This document shows, piece by piece, positions 20,655-29,958 of a stretch of 41,822 nucleotides of DNA (within the stretch, counting starts at the first letter, position 1; every line of letters starts with the position of its first letter). A model generated the notes under the pieces. That model saw nothing but the letters and a program-made list of their open reading frames with translations, made no database searches and was not told the origin of the DNA. The stretch comes from a virus. The translations under genes were made by a program, and so were the position numbers. The DNA is taken from the IMG/VR virus record IMGVR_UViG_3300028920_000016, positions 1 through 41,822 of that record. The stretch is one strand, 5' to 3'.

Positions 20655-22127
20655 ATGTCAATTCGAAATTTCGGGACATCGCGCCTTGTACCGGGCACGT
20701 ATGTAACCCCTGACAGCAGCCGCGCAATTGACGGCGCGCTAGTCGGTCCGACTGAGACTGTTTTGATCGGTCAAAAGACTTCAGACGGTACGATCACCGC
20801 CGAGGTATTTACCCAGGTATTCAGCGCCGCGGACATCCAAGAAAAGGCCGGAATCGGCAGCCAACTGGATGAGATGGGGCAATACTGGTACAAAAACAAC
20901 GTCGCGAACAAACTGTGGATCGTCGCTCTGGATGACGCTGGAGCGGCAACCGCTGGCACACAGACGCTGACGATCACTGGAACGGCGACCGCAGCTGGTA
21001 CGGTATACCTGTATGTGAATGGCGTCCAGATCCAGGTTGGTGTATCGAGCGGCGACGCTAACACAGCCGTCGCGACCGCCATTGAGACCGCAATCGGTAC
21101 GGGCACGACCGACGCTGCCTACCCGGTAACCGCTGGCGCGGCCGCTGGTGTCGTTACCCTCACCGCGAAAAACGGCGGGACGGTTGGCAACGACATAGAT
21201 GTCAGACTGAACCTGAACTCCGGTGAGGAGCTTCCGGCTGGCATCAGTATTGCGATTGCAACGGGCGTAACCGGCGCGACCGATCCGGATATCGACGACG
21301 CTATCGCAGCGATCCCCGACGACATCATTAATTGGTGGATCTCACCCTACACTGACGCCTCAAACCTCGGCAAACTGGAAACCGAACTAGAACGGCGCTG
21401 GGGTACCTTGGTACAGCTCGACGGTCAGGCTGTGATTGCGTACGAAGGCACCGCCTCAGCAGTCGCAACGTTTGGCGACGGCGAGAACAGCCAATACATC
21501 CAATGCATGGACGCCGGGGTTAACTCTCCTATGCCGCCGTATTTGTGGGCGGCAGCAGTAGCCGGGCAGATGGTCTACAGCGCGGACGCCGACCCGGCTC
21601 GACCGTTCAGGAGTCTTCCGCTCGTCGGAATCATCGGCGATACGTTGACGGACAAACGGACCGACACCGAGCGCAATTCGCTGCTCACGTCAGGAGTGAG
21701 CACGCATCTGATTAATACCGCTGGTACTGTGTTGATTGAGCGCATGGTTACGTTCTACACCGAGAACGCCGTGGGCGCGGCTGACACGGCATGGCGCAAC
21801 TCTAACACAGCCTCCAACGTATCCTTCCTTCGCCAGAGCCTGATCAACCGGATCAACACCCGGTTCCCCCGTCACAAGTTGGCAGACGACGGGACAACGT
21901 TTGGCGCTGGTCAGCCCATCGTGACTCCGTCCGTCATAAAGGGCGAGATTGTCGACCTTTACGAGGACTGGATTCAGCTCGGGCTGACCGAGGATCTAAC
22001 CACGTTCAAGGATTCTTTGGACGTGGAGCGCGACGCTACCGACCGGACGCGCGTCAATGCCACGGTTCCGCCGATCCTGGTCGGTCAGTTCTATATCTTC
22101 GACGTAACCCTGCAATTCATTCTTTAG
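20655..22127 (+). CDS. Contractile tail sheath protein (Mu gpL-like)
   Basis: 490 residues, typical length. VPGTYVTPDSSRA near the N-terminus and FYTENAVGAADTAWRNSNTA, LRQSLINRINTRFPRHKLADDG and DRTRVNATVPPILVGQFYIFDVTLQFIL in the C-terminal third are sheath signatures. A Thr/Ala-rich insert (~95-195) resembles an exposed domain. Defines the phage as a myovirus. RBS AAGGAG at normal spacing. Confidence 0.88.
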   Translation: MSIRNFGTSRLVPGTYVTPDSSRAIDGALVGPTETVLIGQKTSDGTITAEVFTQVFSAADIQEKAGIGSQLDEMGQYWYKNNVANKLWIVALDDAGAATAGTQTLTITGTATAAGTVYLYVNGVQIQVGVSSGDANTAVATAIETAIGTGTTDAAYPVTAGAAAGVVTLTAKNGGTVGNDIDVRLNLNSGEELPAGISIAIATGVTGATDPDIDDAIAAIPDDIINWWISPYTDASNLGKLETELERRWGTLVQLDGQAVIAYEGTASAVATFGDGENSQYIQCMDAGVNSPMPPYLWAAAVAGQMVYSADADPARPFRSLPLVGIIGDTLTDKRTDTERNSLLTSGVSTHLINTAGTVLIERMVTFYTENAVGAADTAWRNSNTASNVSFLRQSLINRINTRFPRHKLADDGTTFGAGQPIVTPSVIKGEIVDLYEDWIQLGLTEDLTTFKDSLDVERDATDRTRVNATVPPILVGQFYIFDVTLQFIL

Positions 22128-22136
22128 GAGGCATAA

Positions 22137-22496
22137 ATGGCACAGCAGGCAAACCTAAAAAAACTTTCGATCGACGGCACAGAGTTCAGCCCAAGCGGTG
22201 AGTGGACGCTGCAAAAAGGCGGTCGCTCACGTGATGTGAGGAAAAATCTCAACGGCACCATCGACTGGAAAGAGACGCCCGAACCCGATGTTTGGTCCGG
22301 GCCGATCTCATGGCCGGGCGGCGTCACGGTTGAGACGCTCCTCAACGCAGAGTCAATCCGCGCGACCGCTGAACTGCGGAACGGCTCTATCGAGCAGTTG
22401 ACTCAGGCCGTCGTAAGCAATCACCCGGAACTGGATACGGACGGCGGCGAATTGACGCTTGAGCTGTCCGGCAACTCCCGCACACTCACCGACTAA
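22137..22496 (+). CDS. Tail tube protein (Mu gpM-like)
   Basis: 119 residues starting AQQANLKKLSIDGTEFSPSG with the PGG... TVETLLNAESIRATAELRNG (positions 58-85) pattern of Mu-like tubes. Polymerises into the inner tail tube. Nine bases after the sheath stop. Confidence 0.82.
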   Translation: MAQQANLKKLSIDGTEFSPSGEWTLQKGGRSRDVRKNLNGTIDWKETPEPDVWSGPISWPGGVTVETLLNAESIRATAELRNGSIEQLTQAVVSNHPELDTDGGELTLELSGNSRTLTD

Positions 22497-22514
22497 AACA
22501 AAGGATGAACGCAA

Positions 22515-22796
22515 ATGTCCGAAACGTACAAGCTCAAAACGCCCGTAGTGATGGGCGAGGAGCGATGTGACGAGATTACAATCAAACCGCCCATCGGCAA
22601 GCTGCTGATGCAATACGAAGTTAGGCTGATCGGCCCAGAGAGCATGAAGTCTGCCACGTTCGGCGACCTCTGCAAGTATCTGCTGGCATGCGGCGTGCCC
22701 GAGTGGGTAGTTGAGCGCATGACGGCAGTCGACCTGGACGAAGCCGCGGGTATCGCGCTCCCTTTCTTCATTCCTGCGCCCGAGTCTACGGACTAG
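22515..22796 (+). CDS. Tail assembly chaperone, short form (Mu gp41 / P2 E-like)
   Basis: 93 residues: TYKLKTPVVMGEERCDEITIKPP, then MQYEVRLIGPE and LDEAAGIALPFF. This is the phage tail protein E-like domain that binds the tape measure during assembly. The slippery heptamer at 22760-22766 lies ten codons before the stop, so the same start also yields a longer form. Confidence 0.8.
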   Translation: MSETYKLKTPVVMGEERCDEITIKPPIGKLLMQYEVRLIGPESMKSATFGDLCKYLLACGVPEWVVERMTAVDLDEAAGIALPFFIPAPESTD

Positions 22797-22930
22797 ATCT
22801 TCGGGCTGGTTTCTTGCAGGCGGTTAGGGTAATCAGCCCATACTATCACCTGACCCTGGCGTGTTATGAGAGGTTGACAGCAGACGAAATGAGCGATTTC
22901 CTCGACCAATACCAGAAGGCGAACCGGTAA
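22515..22930 (+). CDS. Tail assembly chaperone, -1 frameshift form (~138 aa)
   Basis: Codons CCT-TTC at 22761-22766 sit in the heptamer C CCT TTC (XXXYYYZ). A -1 slip continues as LHSCARVYGLDLRAGFLQAV and ends in ...DQYQKANR with TAA 22928-22930. The extension (VRVISPYYHLTLACYERLTADEM) resembles the second-frame part of P2 E+E' type chaperones. The TAA overlaps the tape-measure ATG (TAATG), which shows the second frame is translated. No CDS occupies 22797-22929 otherwise. Confidence 0.75.
22760..22766 (+). promoter_or_regulatory. -1 ribosomal frameshift heptamer CCCTTTC
   Basis: X XXY YYZ form in the zero frame of the chaperone. Both P- and A-site tRNAs can re-pair (CCT to CCC, TTC to TTT). 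The position between tube and tape measure is where long-tailed phages conserve such signals. Confidence 0.75.
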
Positions 22931-24435
22931 TGCCCAGATATTCTGCTCAGGTTGACATAAAATACAGCACCAACGCCAAGGGTGCGAGCAAAGAAGTCAC
23001 CAAAGCGAACAAGGCCATGGAGAAGTCGACTAAGTCGACCTCCAAAGCAATGGCGGCGATGGGTAGGGTTGCGGGACGGGCGCTGACTGCAGGGCTCGCA
23101 GCGGCCTCCGCGGCGATGGCATACGGCATAGCCAAGGGCTCAGAGTTCCAGGCGGCGTTGGCGGATCTGTCGGCTATTACCGGAGCAACCGGTACTGACC
23201 TCGAGTTCTTGGGTAGCGAAGCCCTGCGGATGTCCAGCGCGTACGGGATTGCAGGGACAGACGTCGCAACGGCTACGAAAATTATTGCATCAGCAAAAGC
23301 TGAATTATTAGACCAGCCTGAGGCACTCGCAGCGATCACCGAGCAAGCAATCATCCTGAGCAAGGCCCAGCGTGTAGATCTGACGACGTCGACAAGGGTG
23401 CTCACCCAAGCAATGAACCAGTTTGGTTTGGGCGCTGACGAGGCTGCACGTGCAACCAACACCATCGCCGCGGCCGCAAAATTTGGCACGTCAGAGCTTG
23501 GCGATGCGGGAGCTGCATTGGTCCAGGCCGGAACCGCTGCGAGGCTCGCCAACGTTGACTTCGAACAGACCAACGCGGCCATTCAAGTCTTGGCGAAGCG
23601 CGGCGTTGTCGGGGCCCGTGCGGGAACGGCGCTGCGTGCGATTTTCACTCGCATGGCTTCGCGCCTGGAAGATGAACTCAACCCCCAAGTCATTGGGTTG
23701 ACGAAGACGCTGGAGCGGCTTGCGCCTATTCAGAATGATGTAGTCAGGTTGGGCGAGTTGTTCGGCGAAGAGTACACGAGCGCCGGTAAAATTCTGATTG
23801 AAAACCGCGGCTTGTTTGCGTCGCTAACTGAGCAGATCACCGGGACCAATATTGCCAACGAGCAGGCTGCAACGAATATGGGCACGTTCCGCGAATCTGC
23901 AAACCGGCTGTATCAAGTATTGCAAAACAAACTGATCAAGACTTTCCTCGACATGGAGCCAACTTTAACCGCTGCAACTGAGCAACTGATACGGCTGTTT
24001 GAGACAGGGCGCGAGACCGGATTCTTGGCTGAAGTGGTAGAAGGCGCCAAGATATTTGGCGAAGGGCTGACTGGTCTGATCGCGATTATTGGTAAAGCTG
24101 TTGAAAGCTTGAAACCGCTCTGGGATATCATGCGCAAAATCCAATCCGTTGCTGCTGATGTATTAGCTATGGTGATGATTTTAAATACTGATACCGGCGG
24201 CCCAACAGCAGAGACCTTGGAGGACCGACGACAACGAATGCAGCAGCGGATTCGAGAACGTTCGAAGGCTGATGAGGCAGCGAGCATTAACACGCGGCCA
24301 ATGAGCCTGGATATGCGCGTAAGGCTGGATGGCAGCGGGCAAATGCAAGTAGAGGAGGTCAACGCTTCAACCGACTTATCCCTGACCATTGAGCAGGGGC
24401 TGATGATCCCAGGAGGTGCTTTTGGGCTGGCGTGA
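22930..24435 (+). CDS. Tail tape measure protein
   Basis: 501 residues. N-terminal YSAQVDIKYSTNAKGASKEV, then the TP901-type core: ALADLSAITGATGTDLEFL, STRVLTQAMNQFGLGADEAA, AARLANVDFEQTNAAIQVLA and LRAIFTRMASRLEDELNP. An AMAYGIAKGS hydrophobic stretch and IFGEGLTGLIAIIGKAVESL follow. At about 0.15 nm per residue the tail would be near 75 nm, short for a myophage. The C-terminus overlaps the next start. Confidence 0.85.
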   Translation: MPRYSAQVDIKYSTNAKGASKEVTKANKAMEKSTKSTSKAMAAMGRVAGRALTAGLAAASAAMAYGIAKGSEFQAALADLSAITGATGTDLEFLGSEALRMSSAYGIAGTDVATATKIIASAKAELLDQPEALAAITEQAIILSKAQRVDLTTSTRVLTQAMNQFGLGADEAARATNTIAAAAKFGTSELGDAGAALVQAGTAARLANVDFEQTNAAIQVLAKRGVVGARAGTALRAIFTRMASRLEDELNPQVIGLTKTLERLAPIQNDVVRLGELFGEEYTSAGKILIENRGLFASLTEQITGTNIANEQAATNMGTFRESANRLYQVLQNKLIKTFLDMEPTLTAATEQLIRLFETGRETGFLAEVVEGAKIFGEGLTGLIAIIGKAVESLKPLWDIMRKIQSVAADVLAMVMILNTDTGGPTAETLEDRRQRMQQRIRERSKADEAASINTRPMSLDMRVRLDGSGQMQVEEVNASTDLSLTIEQGLMIPGGAFGLA

Positions 24436-25669
24436 TACATTGAGGACAGCGAGCTTCAAAGGTGTGGAATTCCAGGCGGATATCGTGCAGGATACGTACG
24501 GCGTCGACCTGCTGACGAATAAGAAGTCGCGCCTATCGCTGAAGGATATCCAGGGCAAGACTAAATCTGTAGAGCTGGCAGACCCTTTTGCCGAATCCGT
24601 TTCAAAACGACCGCGCGAAGTTACTGTGGTTGCACACTTCTCCGGCGACGACTATCAGGCCAACCTCAACCGGTTCATTGAGGCAGTCAAGTCTGGGACC
24701 AGGGGCGTGTTGGTGCTTCCGAGCCGTGATCAGATGTATGCATTGGCACAAAGCGCGGCGATCACCTGGAGCAATCGCGAGGGCGGCTGGGAGACTGTCA
24801 ACGTCAGGTTTATCGAGGCGGGCGAGTTTAACACCCCACAATCTGGCGCCGCTACCGTCCAGCAGTCAGAGCTGCGGGCTGCTGATTACAGCGAGTCAGT
24901 CAACTCAGCAGTTCAAGACGCGTGGGACGTGGCTGGACCTGATTATGTACAGGACGCTGCAGAGGCCAATACCGATACCTTCCTCGATGTGGCCGACGAC
25001 TCCCTGAAATCCGGCCTGGCCGGGGTAACCTTCGACGCCGTCAAAAATAGGATTGACCAGCTCCGGACAGATCTCCCTGAAACAATCACAGACGCCCAGG
25101 CGCTGACTGTAGAGCTAAGCGCCATCATGGGCGACATCGAGACAGCGTTTGACACGCCTCAGCAATCATACAATGCGCTTCTCGGAATTAACGATCAATT
25201 TGCTGCGCTGCAGGTCCGGGCGATTGCGGTCGGTACTACACCCGCCAAGTTGGCAGAGCAGTCTAACCAGCAGAGCCTACAGATATTAATCCAGTCGCTG
25301 TCTATCATCGGGATCGCAAACATCCTTTCCGATCTGGAGTTTGCCTCTGTGTCCGATGCGACACTTGTCCGCGAACAGGTGTTTGATCGGATCACAGAAC
25401 TGCAGGAGTACATCGGCGATCTGAGCGGTGATTGGGGCGACGTCTATAAGGATCTGACACTCACGCGCGCGGCGATCTGGAACGACCTCGCAGCCAGAAC
25501 CGCTGCGCTCCCGGTTATCGATACGCTCCCGCTCCGCGAGGAAGTACCGGCGGTCGTCATAGCATACGCAAAATACGCTGACACCGATCGGTATACCGAA
25601 ATTCTCACTCGAAACGACGTCCCGCGCAGCCTGTTTACGTCAGGCGACATCGAAATACTGACAGCATGA
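24422..25669 (+). CDS. DNA circulation protein-like baseplate protein (Mu gpN/gp43-like)
   Basis: 415 residues. TTG 24422 is preferred because AGGAGG lies five bases upstream and the family starts WRD.L..ASF.GV.F, as here (GWRDTLRTASFKGVEF). The N-terminal beta domain is that of Mu gp43; the long C-terminal part is helical (LQILIQSLSIIGIANIL). Part of the baseplate hub. Its stop overlaps the next ATG. Confidence 0.8.
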   Translation: MGWRDTLRTASFKGVEFQADIVQDTYGVDLLTNKKSRLSLKDIQGKTKSVELADPFAESVSKRPREVTVVAHFSGDDYQANLNRFIEAVKSGTRGVLVLPSRDQMYALAQSAAITWSNREGGWETVNVRFIEAGEFNTPQSGAATVQQSELRAADYSESVNSAVQDAWDVAGPDYVQDAAEANTDTFLDVADDSLKSGLAGVTFDAVKNRIDQLRTDLPETITDAQALTVELSAIMGDIETAFDTPQQSYNALLGINDQFAALQVRAIAVGTTPAKLAEQSNQQSLQILIQSLSIIGIANILSDLEFASVSDATLVREQVFDRITELQEYIGDLSGDWGDVYKDLTLTRAAIWNDLAARTAALPVIDTLPLREEVPAVVIAYAKYADTDRYTEILTRNDVPRSLFTSGDIEILTA

Positions 25670-26628
25670 TCTCCATTGAAATCAACGGAATACAATATAC
25701 GGACTGGCATCAGGCGCAGGTGCTCTCAACGCTTGCTGCGCTGGCTGATTCGTTTTCTATCACCGGTCGCAATCGCTTCACTGATTATCAGATAAAGGCG
25801 GGCGATGAGTGCAAGGTCTACATCGCCGACGAGCTGCAGATAACCGGATACATCGACACAATCAAGGCTGGGCTCGACGGGATGATCACGTTGATGGGGC
25901 GCGACAAGACCGGTGACTTGGTGGATTCTCAGCTACCCGGCCAGACGACATTCAACCAGCTCACTCCAATAGATATCATCACCAAGATCTGTGATCAGTT
26001 TGATATTGATGTGGTCGCCGATCTCGAAACAATGGCGACAATCGAATTGTTTGTAGTCGCCCAGGATGAGACCGCGGGCGAGGCAATAGGGAGGATGGCG
26101 TCAGATTATGCGCTAATCATCAACAGCACACCAGAGGGCGCGTTGAACATTCAGAACGGCACGGATCTACCGTTTCACGGCAACTCATTTATCGAGGGTG
26201 ACTCGATAACCTCGGCAACAGTAATTGCCAACGACCGACGGCGGTTTTCAGAGTTCACGGCAATCGGTCAGCGCTACGCATTGCCGCAGGTATCCGGATC
26301 TGTCGCCGGGACGTCCAACCGTACGCGTGTCCGCCGGAAGATCATCGACGGCGGAATTGATAGCGCGACCTGTGGTTTCTCCGCCATTCGCCTTTCGCAA
26401 TGGGAAGAGGGACAGTCAGTACGCGTGGTAATGGACCCGGTCGGTTTGTGGCTGTTACCCGCTGGCATATTGATCAACATCACGTCGCCAGCGCTCGGAA
26501 TCAATGGGCAGATGGCTATTGAGCAGGCTCTCACCAAATTCACCGGCGGCGATGCAACGACTCAATTTACCCTGGTCTCTCCCGAGGCGTATGGCGGCGA
26601 TCCAATAACCTGCGAGTGGCTGAAATGA
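25666..26628 (+). CDS. Baseplate hub protein (Mu gpP/gp44, T4 gp27-like)
   Basis: 320 residues. SFSITGRNRFTDYQIKAGDECKV-type N-terminal beta domain, GYIDTIKAGLDGMITLMGRD, LTPIDIITKICDQFDIDV and ESIGRMASDYAL-like segment (ETAGEAIGRMASDYALI) are hub-protein features. Forms the ring that joins tube to spike. ATGA overlaps on both sides. Confidence 0.82.
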   Translation: MISIEINGIQYTDWHQAQVLSTLAALADSFSITGRNRFTDYQIKAGDECKVYIADELQITGYIDTIKAGLDGMITLMGRDKTGDLVDSQLPGQTTFNQLTPIDIITKICDQFDIDVVADLETMATIELFVVAQDETAGEAIGRMASDYALIINSTPEGALNIQNGTDLPFHGNSFIEGDSITSATVIANDRRRFSEFTAIGQRYALPQVSGSVAGTSNRTRVRRKIIDGGIDSATCGFSAIRLSQWEEGQSVRVVMDPVGLWLLPAGILINITSPALGINGQMAIEQALTKFTGGDATTQFTLVSPEAYGGDPITCEWLK

Positions 26629-27086
26629 ACGTCGTAAGAGCAATCCGAAACATGATCAGCCTCGCGAAGATGGTCACCGGATCAGCGGGCGAATACCAGT
26701 TCGAAGTACAGACCGGCGAGATCCTGAGCAAGGTTCGGTTCGTGCAGAACTTCGGCTTTGTGAGTGAGCCGCCGGCAGACAGTACGGCGCTATTAACATC
26801 TCGCGCGGGCTCAAAGGACGCTTCGGTGGCTGTAGTGATCGAGAACCGCGACGGCGCGGTCAGCCTTGCGTCAGGTGAGGTTGTGGTGTACAATAATCAT
26901 GGAGTATCGATCCACCTGAAAGCCGGTGGAGTCGTTGAAATTTTAGGCGCAGACCTTGAGGTTACCGGCGATGTGCAGGACGCAGGCACAGTCACGCCGA
27001 CAATGCAAGACATGCGCGACCTCTACAACACGCATACACATAACGAGACAGGATCGGTCACAGCAGTGCCGAATCAATCAATGTAA
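26625..27086 (+). CDS. Baseplate spike protein (Mu gp45-like)
   Basis: 153 residues from ATG 26625 (ATGA overlap). VRFVQNFGFVSEPPADS and an OB-like N-terminal half are followed by repeating beta strands and the motif NTHTHNETGSVT: an HxH pattern that binds iron at the tip in Mu-type spikes. It pierces the outer membrane, which suggests a Gram-negative host. Confidence 0.82.
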   Translation: MNVVRAIRNMISLAKMVTGSAGEYQFEVQTGEILSKVRFVQNFGFVSEPPADSTALLTSRAGSKDASVAVVIENRDGAVSLASGEVVVYNNHGVSIHLKAGGVVEILGADLEVTGDVQDAGTVTPTMQDMRDLYNTHTHNETGSVTAVPNQSM

Positions 27087-27088
27087 TA

Positions 27089-28306
27089 ATGGGTGATTTT
27101 TCATTCAGATTTAAGAACTCAGCTCAGATCTTTGCGGATCTAGAGATATCGCGCGGCGATTTCCTGGTGGGCAATGAGCTTGAGACGGCTGTGATTATGT
27201 CGCTGTTCTCCGACTCACGCGCAGAGGATGATGAGTATATCCGATACTCCAGCAATTTCCAACGCCCGCCGCTGAATCGGGGATTCTGGGTCGACACATA
27301 TCGCAATACTGTCATGGGTTCCGGCCTCTGGTTACTCGAGCGTGAGAAACGCCTGCAATCCACATTGGTACAGGCTGAGACGTATGCTTCAGATTGCCTG
27401 CAGTGGCTGATCCGGGACGGCGTATGCAAGTCGATCAACGTGACTGCAGAGTTCGACGCAACGAATCAGGAAGTGCTGAACCTTGACGTGGTGCTGACGC
27501 GCCAGGATGAGGAAACTACCACTCTGCAGTATGCGTATGTATGGGACACGATAAACACTGCTGCGGCTCAACCTGCAGCATCTGCGCCACCCGCGACACC
27601 TGACCCCAATACCGTACTATTACTGCCAATGCAGGGCGCCAACGGGGCGACCAATTTTTTTGATGCGTCGCTGGGTGGCGTGGGCAGCCCGCACACGGTT
27701 ACTGCGGTAGCTGATGCACAAATCAGCACAGGACAGACTAGCCCGTTTGGTGATAGCGATGGGGTAGGGCTGTTGGATGGGACAGGAGACTATTTATCCG
27801 TACCAGCTAGTGCAGACTGGGATTATGGCAGCGACAATTTTACCGTTGAGTTTTGGTTCCGTGCCGACGCCTCTCAAGTCAACTCCCCACACCTCCTAAG
27901 CTCTTCCTCATTTAAGCTGCGCATCTCCCTCGACAACAAGACAGACGTTGGGCGTAATGATGGAGCTTTGGCACTAGTGGCCATCGGATCAACCAGCACC
28001 TCGGCTGCTACATATGACGAAAATAATGGTACCCTCTATCTAGATCAGACATGGCACCATTTGGCTTTGTGCCGGGTAACGAACACCATGTACCTATTCA
28101 TTGACGGAATCAGGCTTACTCCAACATATGGGACAGAGACTATAGGCGGAACTTTGGATGAATCAGCAGAGACTGTTTATGTTGGCACATACAATGGATC
28201 TGATACATTCAATGGATACCTGTCTGACCTCAGAATTTCCAATGGGATTGCTAGGTATACAGCCAACTTCACGCCGCCGACCGCGCACCTGAACCCATAC
28301 CTATAG
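27089..28306 (+). CDS. Baseplate wedge gp46-like protein fused to a LamG/concanavalin domain
   Basis: 405 residues. Residues 1-~150 are gp46-like (ETAVIMSLFSDSRAEDDEYI, GFWVDTYRNTVMGSGLWLL). An Ala/Pro linker (~155-172) joins a lectin-like domain: LLDGTGDYLSVPASADWDYG, FTVEFWFRADA, WHHLALCRVTNTMYLFIDG and FNGYLSDLRISNGIARY. Mu gp46 alone is ~145 residues, so the C-terminal 235 are an addition. It would place a glycan-binding module on the baseplate periphery. Confidence 0.8.
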   Translation: MGDFSFRFKNSAQIFADLEISRGDFLVGNELETAVIMSLFSDSRAEDDEYIRYSSNFQRPPLNRGFWVDTYRNTVMGSGLWLLEREKRLQSTLVQAETYASDCLQWLIRDGVCKSINVTAEFDATNQEVLNLDVVLTRQDEETTTLQYAYVWDTINTAAAQPAASAPPATPDPNTVLLLPMQGANGATNFFDASLGGVGSPHTVTAVADAQISTGQTSPFGDSDGVGLLDGTGDYLSVPASADWDYGSDNFTVEFWFRADASQVNSPHLLSSSSFKLRISLDNKTDVGRNDGALALVAIGSTSTSAATYDENNGTLYLDQTWHHLALCRVTNTMYLFIDGIRLTPTYGTETIGGTLDESAETVYVGTYNGSDTFNGYLSDLRISNGIARYTANFTPPTAHLNPYL

Positions 28307-28315
28307 GATTTTGCA

Positions 28316-29395
28316 ATGGCATACACGCGCCCAACGCTTTCGTCGATAGTCGCAGACGTCAAGGCTGATCTGTTCAGTCGTTTTCCCGACCTAGACGCAC
28401 AACTGGAAAACTCTATGGCCCTGGCAATTGCGGCCGTGATCGCAGGAGGGATATCAGGCAATTACGACTATCTCGACTGGCTGCTAAAGCAGATGTGCCC
28501 AGACACAGCAACGGCTGAGAATATGGAACGCTGGGGAAATATCTACGGCCTGTCCCGTTTGGCTGCGGAAAAGGCAGACGGTGACTGCACGTTTACCGGG
28601 ACAATAGGATCGAGTGTCCCGACTGGGGCAGAGCTAACGTCATCCGGCGGCGTCCGGTTTGAGGTGGTCATCGGATTTACGCTGGCAGCGGCAAGCGAGG
28701 ACCACGAGGTCCGCGCGGTTGATCCTGGCAGCGACGGCAACCAGGACGCGGGCGCAACGCTTACCCTAAGCGCGGCATACAGTGGACTTGATCCTACTGC
28801 GGATGTCGCGGCAGGCGGTCTGACCGGCGGACGTGATCGTGAGACAGACGACGCTCTCCGCGTACGAGTCCTCGCGCAGACCGCGGCAGCGGCAAAGGGC
28901 GGCAGCGCATCCGACTACGACCTATGGGCTAGAGCGGGCGTTGGCGCTACCAGAACATGGGTCCGGAACTGGCAGAATGCAGCGGCTTTTGGCGACAGCG
29001 CATCAGTCGGGCAGGTTAAGCTGTATTTTGCGATGGATGATACGTATTCTGACGGCATCCCAGCGGCTGGCGATGTTTCAGATCTACAGGACTATATTGA
29101 CGACCTGAAGCCTGTCGGTTGTGAGTTCGAGGCGATTGCGCCGACCGCTTATGCAGTAGCGTTCAATCTCACGATCGTTCCTGATACCGCCGCACTCCAG
29201 ACAGCGACTGACGCGGCGCTGAAGGACGCGATTACGGAATATGGTATTCCCGGCGGCGAAATCCCGCTTAGCGCATTTCAGGAGGCAATGACCCAGGTGT
29301 CAGGCCTCACGTCGTGGACCATCAACAGCCCGACCGGCGGCGTCACGGCGACCGCTGGAACACTCCACACACTCGGAACAACAACCTACGTCTAA
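28316..29395 (+). CDS. Baseplate J-like protein (Mu gp47-like)
   Basis: 359 residues. YTRPTLSSIVADVKADLFSR at the start, WGNIYGLSRLAAEKADGDC, GGLTGGRDRETDDALRVRVL and KGGSASDYDLWARAGVGATRTW (positions 60-210) are standard gp47/J signatures. It builds the wedge with gp46 and gp48 relatives. TAATG overlap with the next gene. Confidence 0.88.
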   Translation: MAYTRPTLSSIVADVKADLFSRFPDLDAQLENSMALAIAAVIAGGISGNYDYLDWLLKQMCPDTATAENMERWGNIYGLSRLAAEKADGDCTFTGTIGSSVPTGAELTSSGGVRFEVVIGFTLAAASEDHEVRAVDPGSDGNQDAGATLTLSAAYSGLDPTADVAAGGLTGGRDRETDDALRVRVLAQTAAAAKGGSASDYDLWARAGVGATRTWVRNWQNAAAFGDSASVGQVKLYFAMDDTYSDGIPAAGDVSDLQDYIDDLKPVGCEFEAIAPTAYAVAFNLTIVPDTAALQTATDAALKDAITEYGIPGGEIPLSAFQEAMTQVSGLTSWTINSPTGGVTATAGTLHTLGTTTYV

Positions 29396-29949
29396 TGCCG
29401 ACAGAAGACCAATTTTATAACGCGATCCACAAGCTCTTGCCCCCCGGTAGGGTGTGGCCCGGCGCGAATGAGGTCACGAACCTCAACACGCTGATCCGGT
29501 CGATCGCAGCGGCTGTTAAGGACTGCGACGATAACACGTCAGATGAGTTTGACGACGTGTTCCCAGACTCCTACGTCCCTGGGAATTACCTGGAAGACTG
29601 GGAACGGGTCCTTGGGCTGCCCAAGAGCTTCGATGATACCACTTATTTTCTGGCGGGTACAGACACATGCCAGGAGCCGCTGAGCGTCACCACCACGACC
29701 ACGCCGACTCCGGCGACGGACGAAGACCGGCGGGACTACATCCTGTCCGTGTTGCAGTCGTCGATCTACAATAACGATCAGTTCTATATAGACGTAGCCG
29801 CTGTATTGGGATACACCGTCACAATCGCGACAATCTCCCCGTGCGAGTGGACAATCACAGTTGCCGGCGGCAGTGGTGACATTGATCTACTCACCGCGAC
29901 ATGCGAGTTTTTTAAGCCAGCGCATACGCGGCTAACAATCATACCATAA
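29395..29949 (+). CDS. Baseplate/tail-fibre connector (Mu gp48-like, DUF2313)
   Basis: 184 residues. LLPPGRVWPG near the start, then DEFDDVFPDSYVPGNYLEDWERVLGLP (positions 45-72) and a C-terminal TCEFFKPAHTRLTI are DUF2313 features. It links baseplate to tail fibres. Start by TAATG overlap. Confidence 0.82.
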   Translation: MPTEDQFYNAIHKLLPPGRVWPGANEVTNLNTLIRSIAAAVKDCDDNTSDEFDDVFPDSYVPGNYLEDWERVLGLPKSFDDTTYFLAGTDTCQEPLSVTTTTTPTPATDEDRRDYILSVLQSSIYNNDQFYIDVAAVLGYTVTIATISPCEWTITVAGGSGDIDLLTATCEFFKPAHTRLTIIP

Positions 29950-29958
29950 GGAGTTTAC

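Noticed and set aside
22947-23582. Long antisense frame opposite the tape measure (~211 codons)
   Set aside because: Composition is Ala/Ser shadow of an Ala-rich helical gene; no motif, ribosome site or coupling. The intein antisense frame differs in having recognisable domains.
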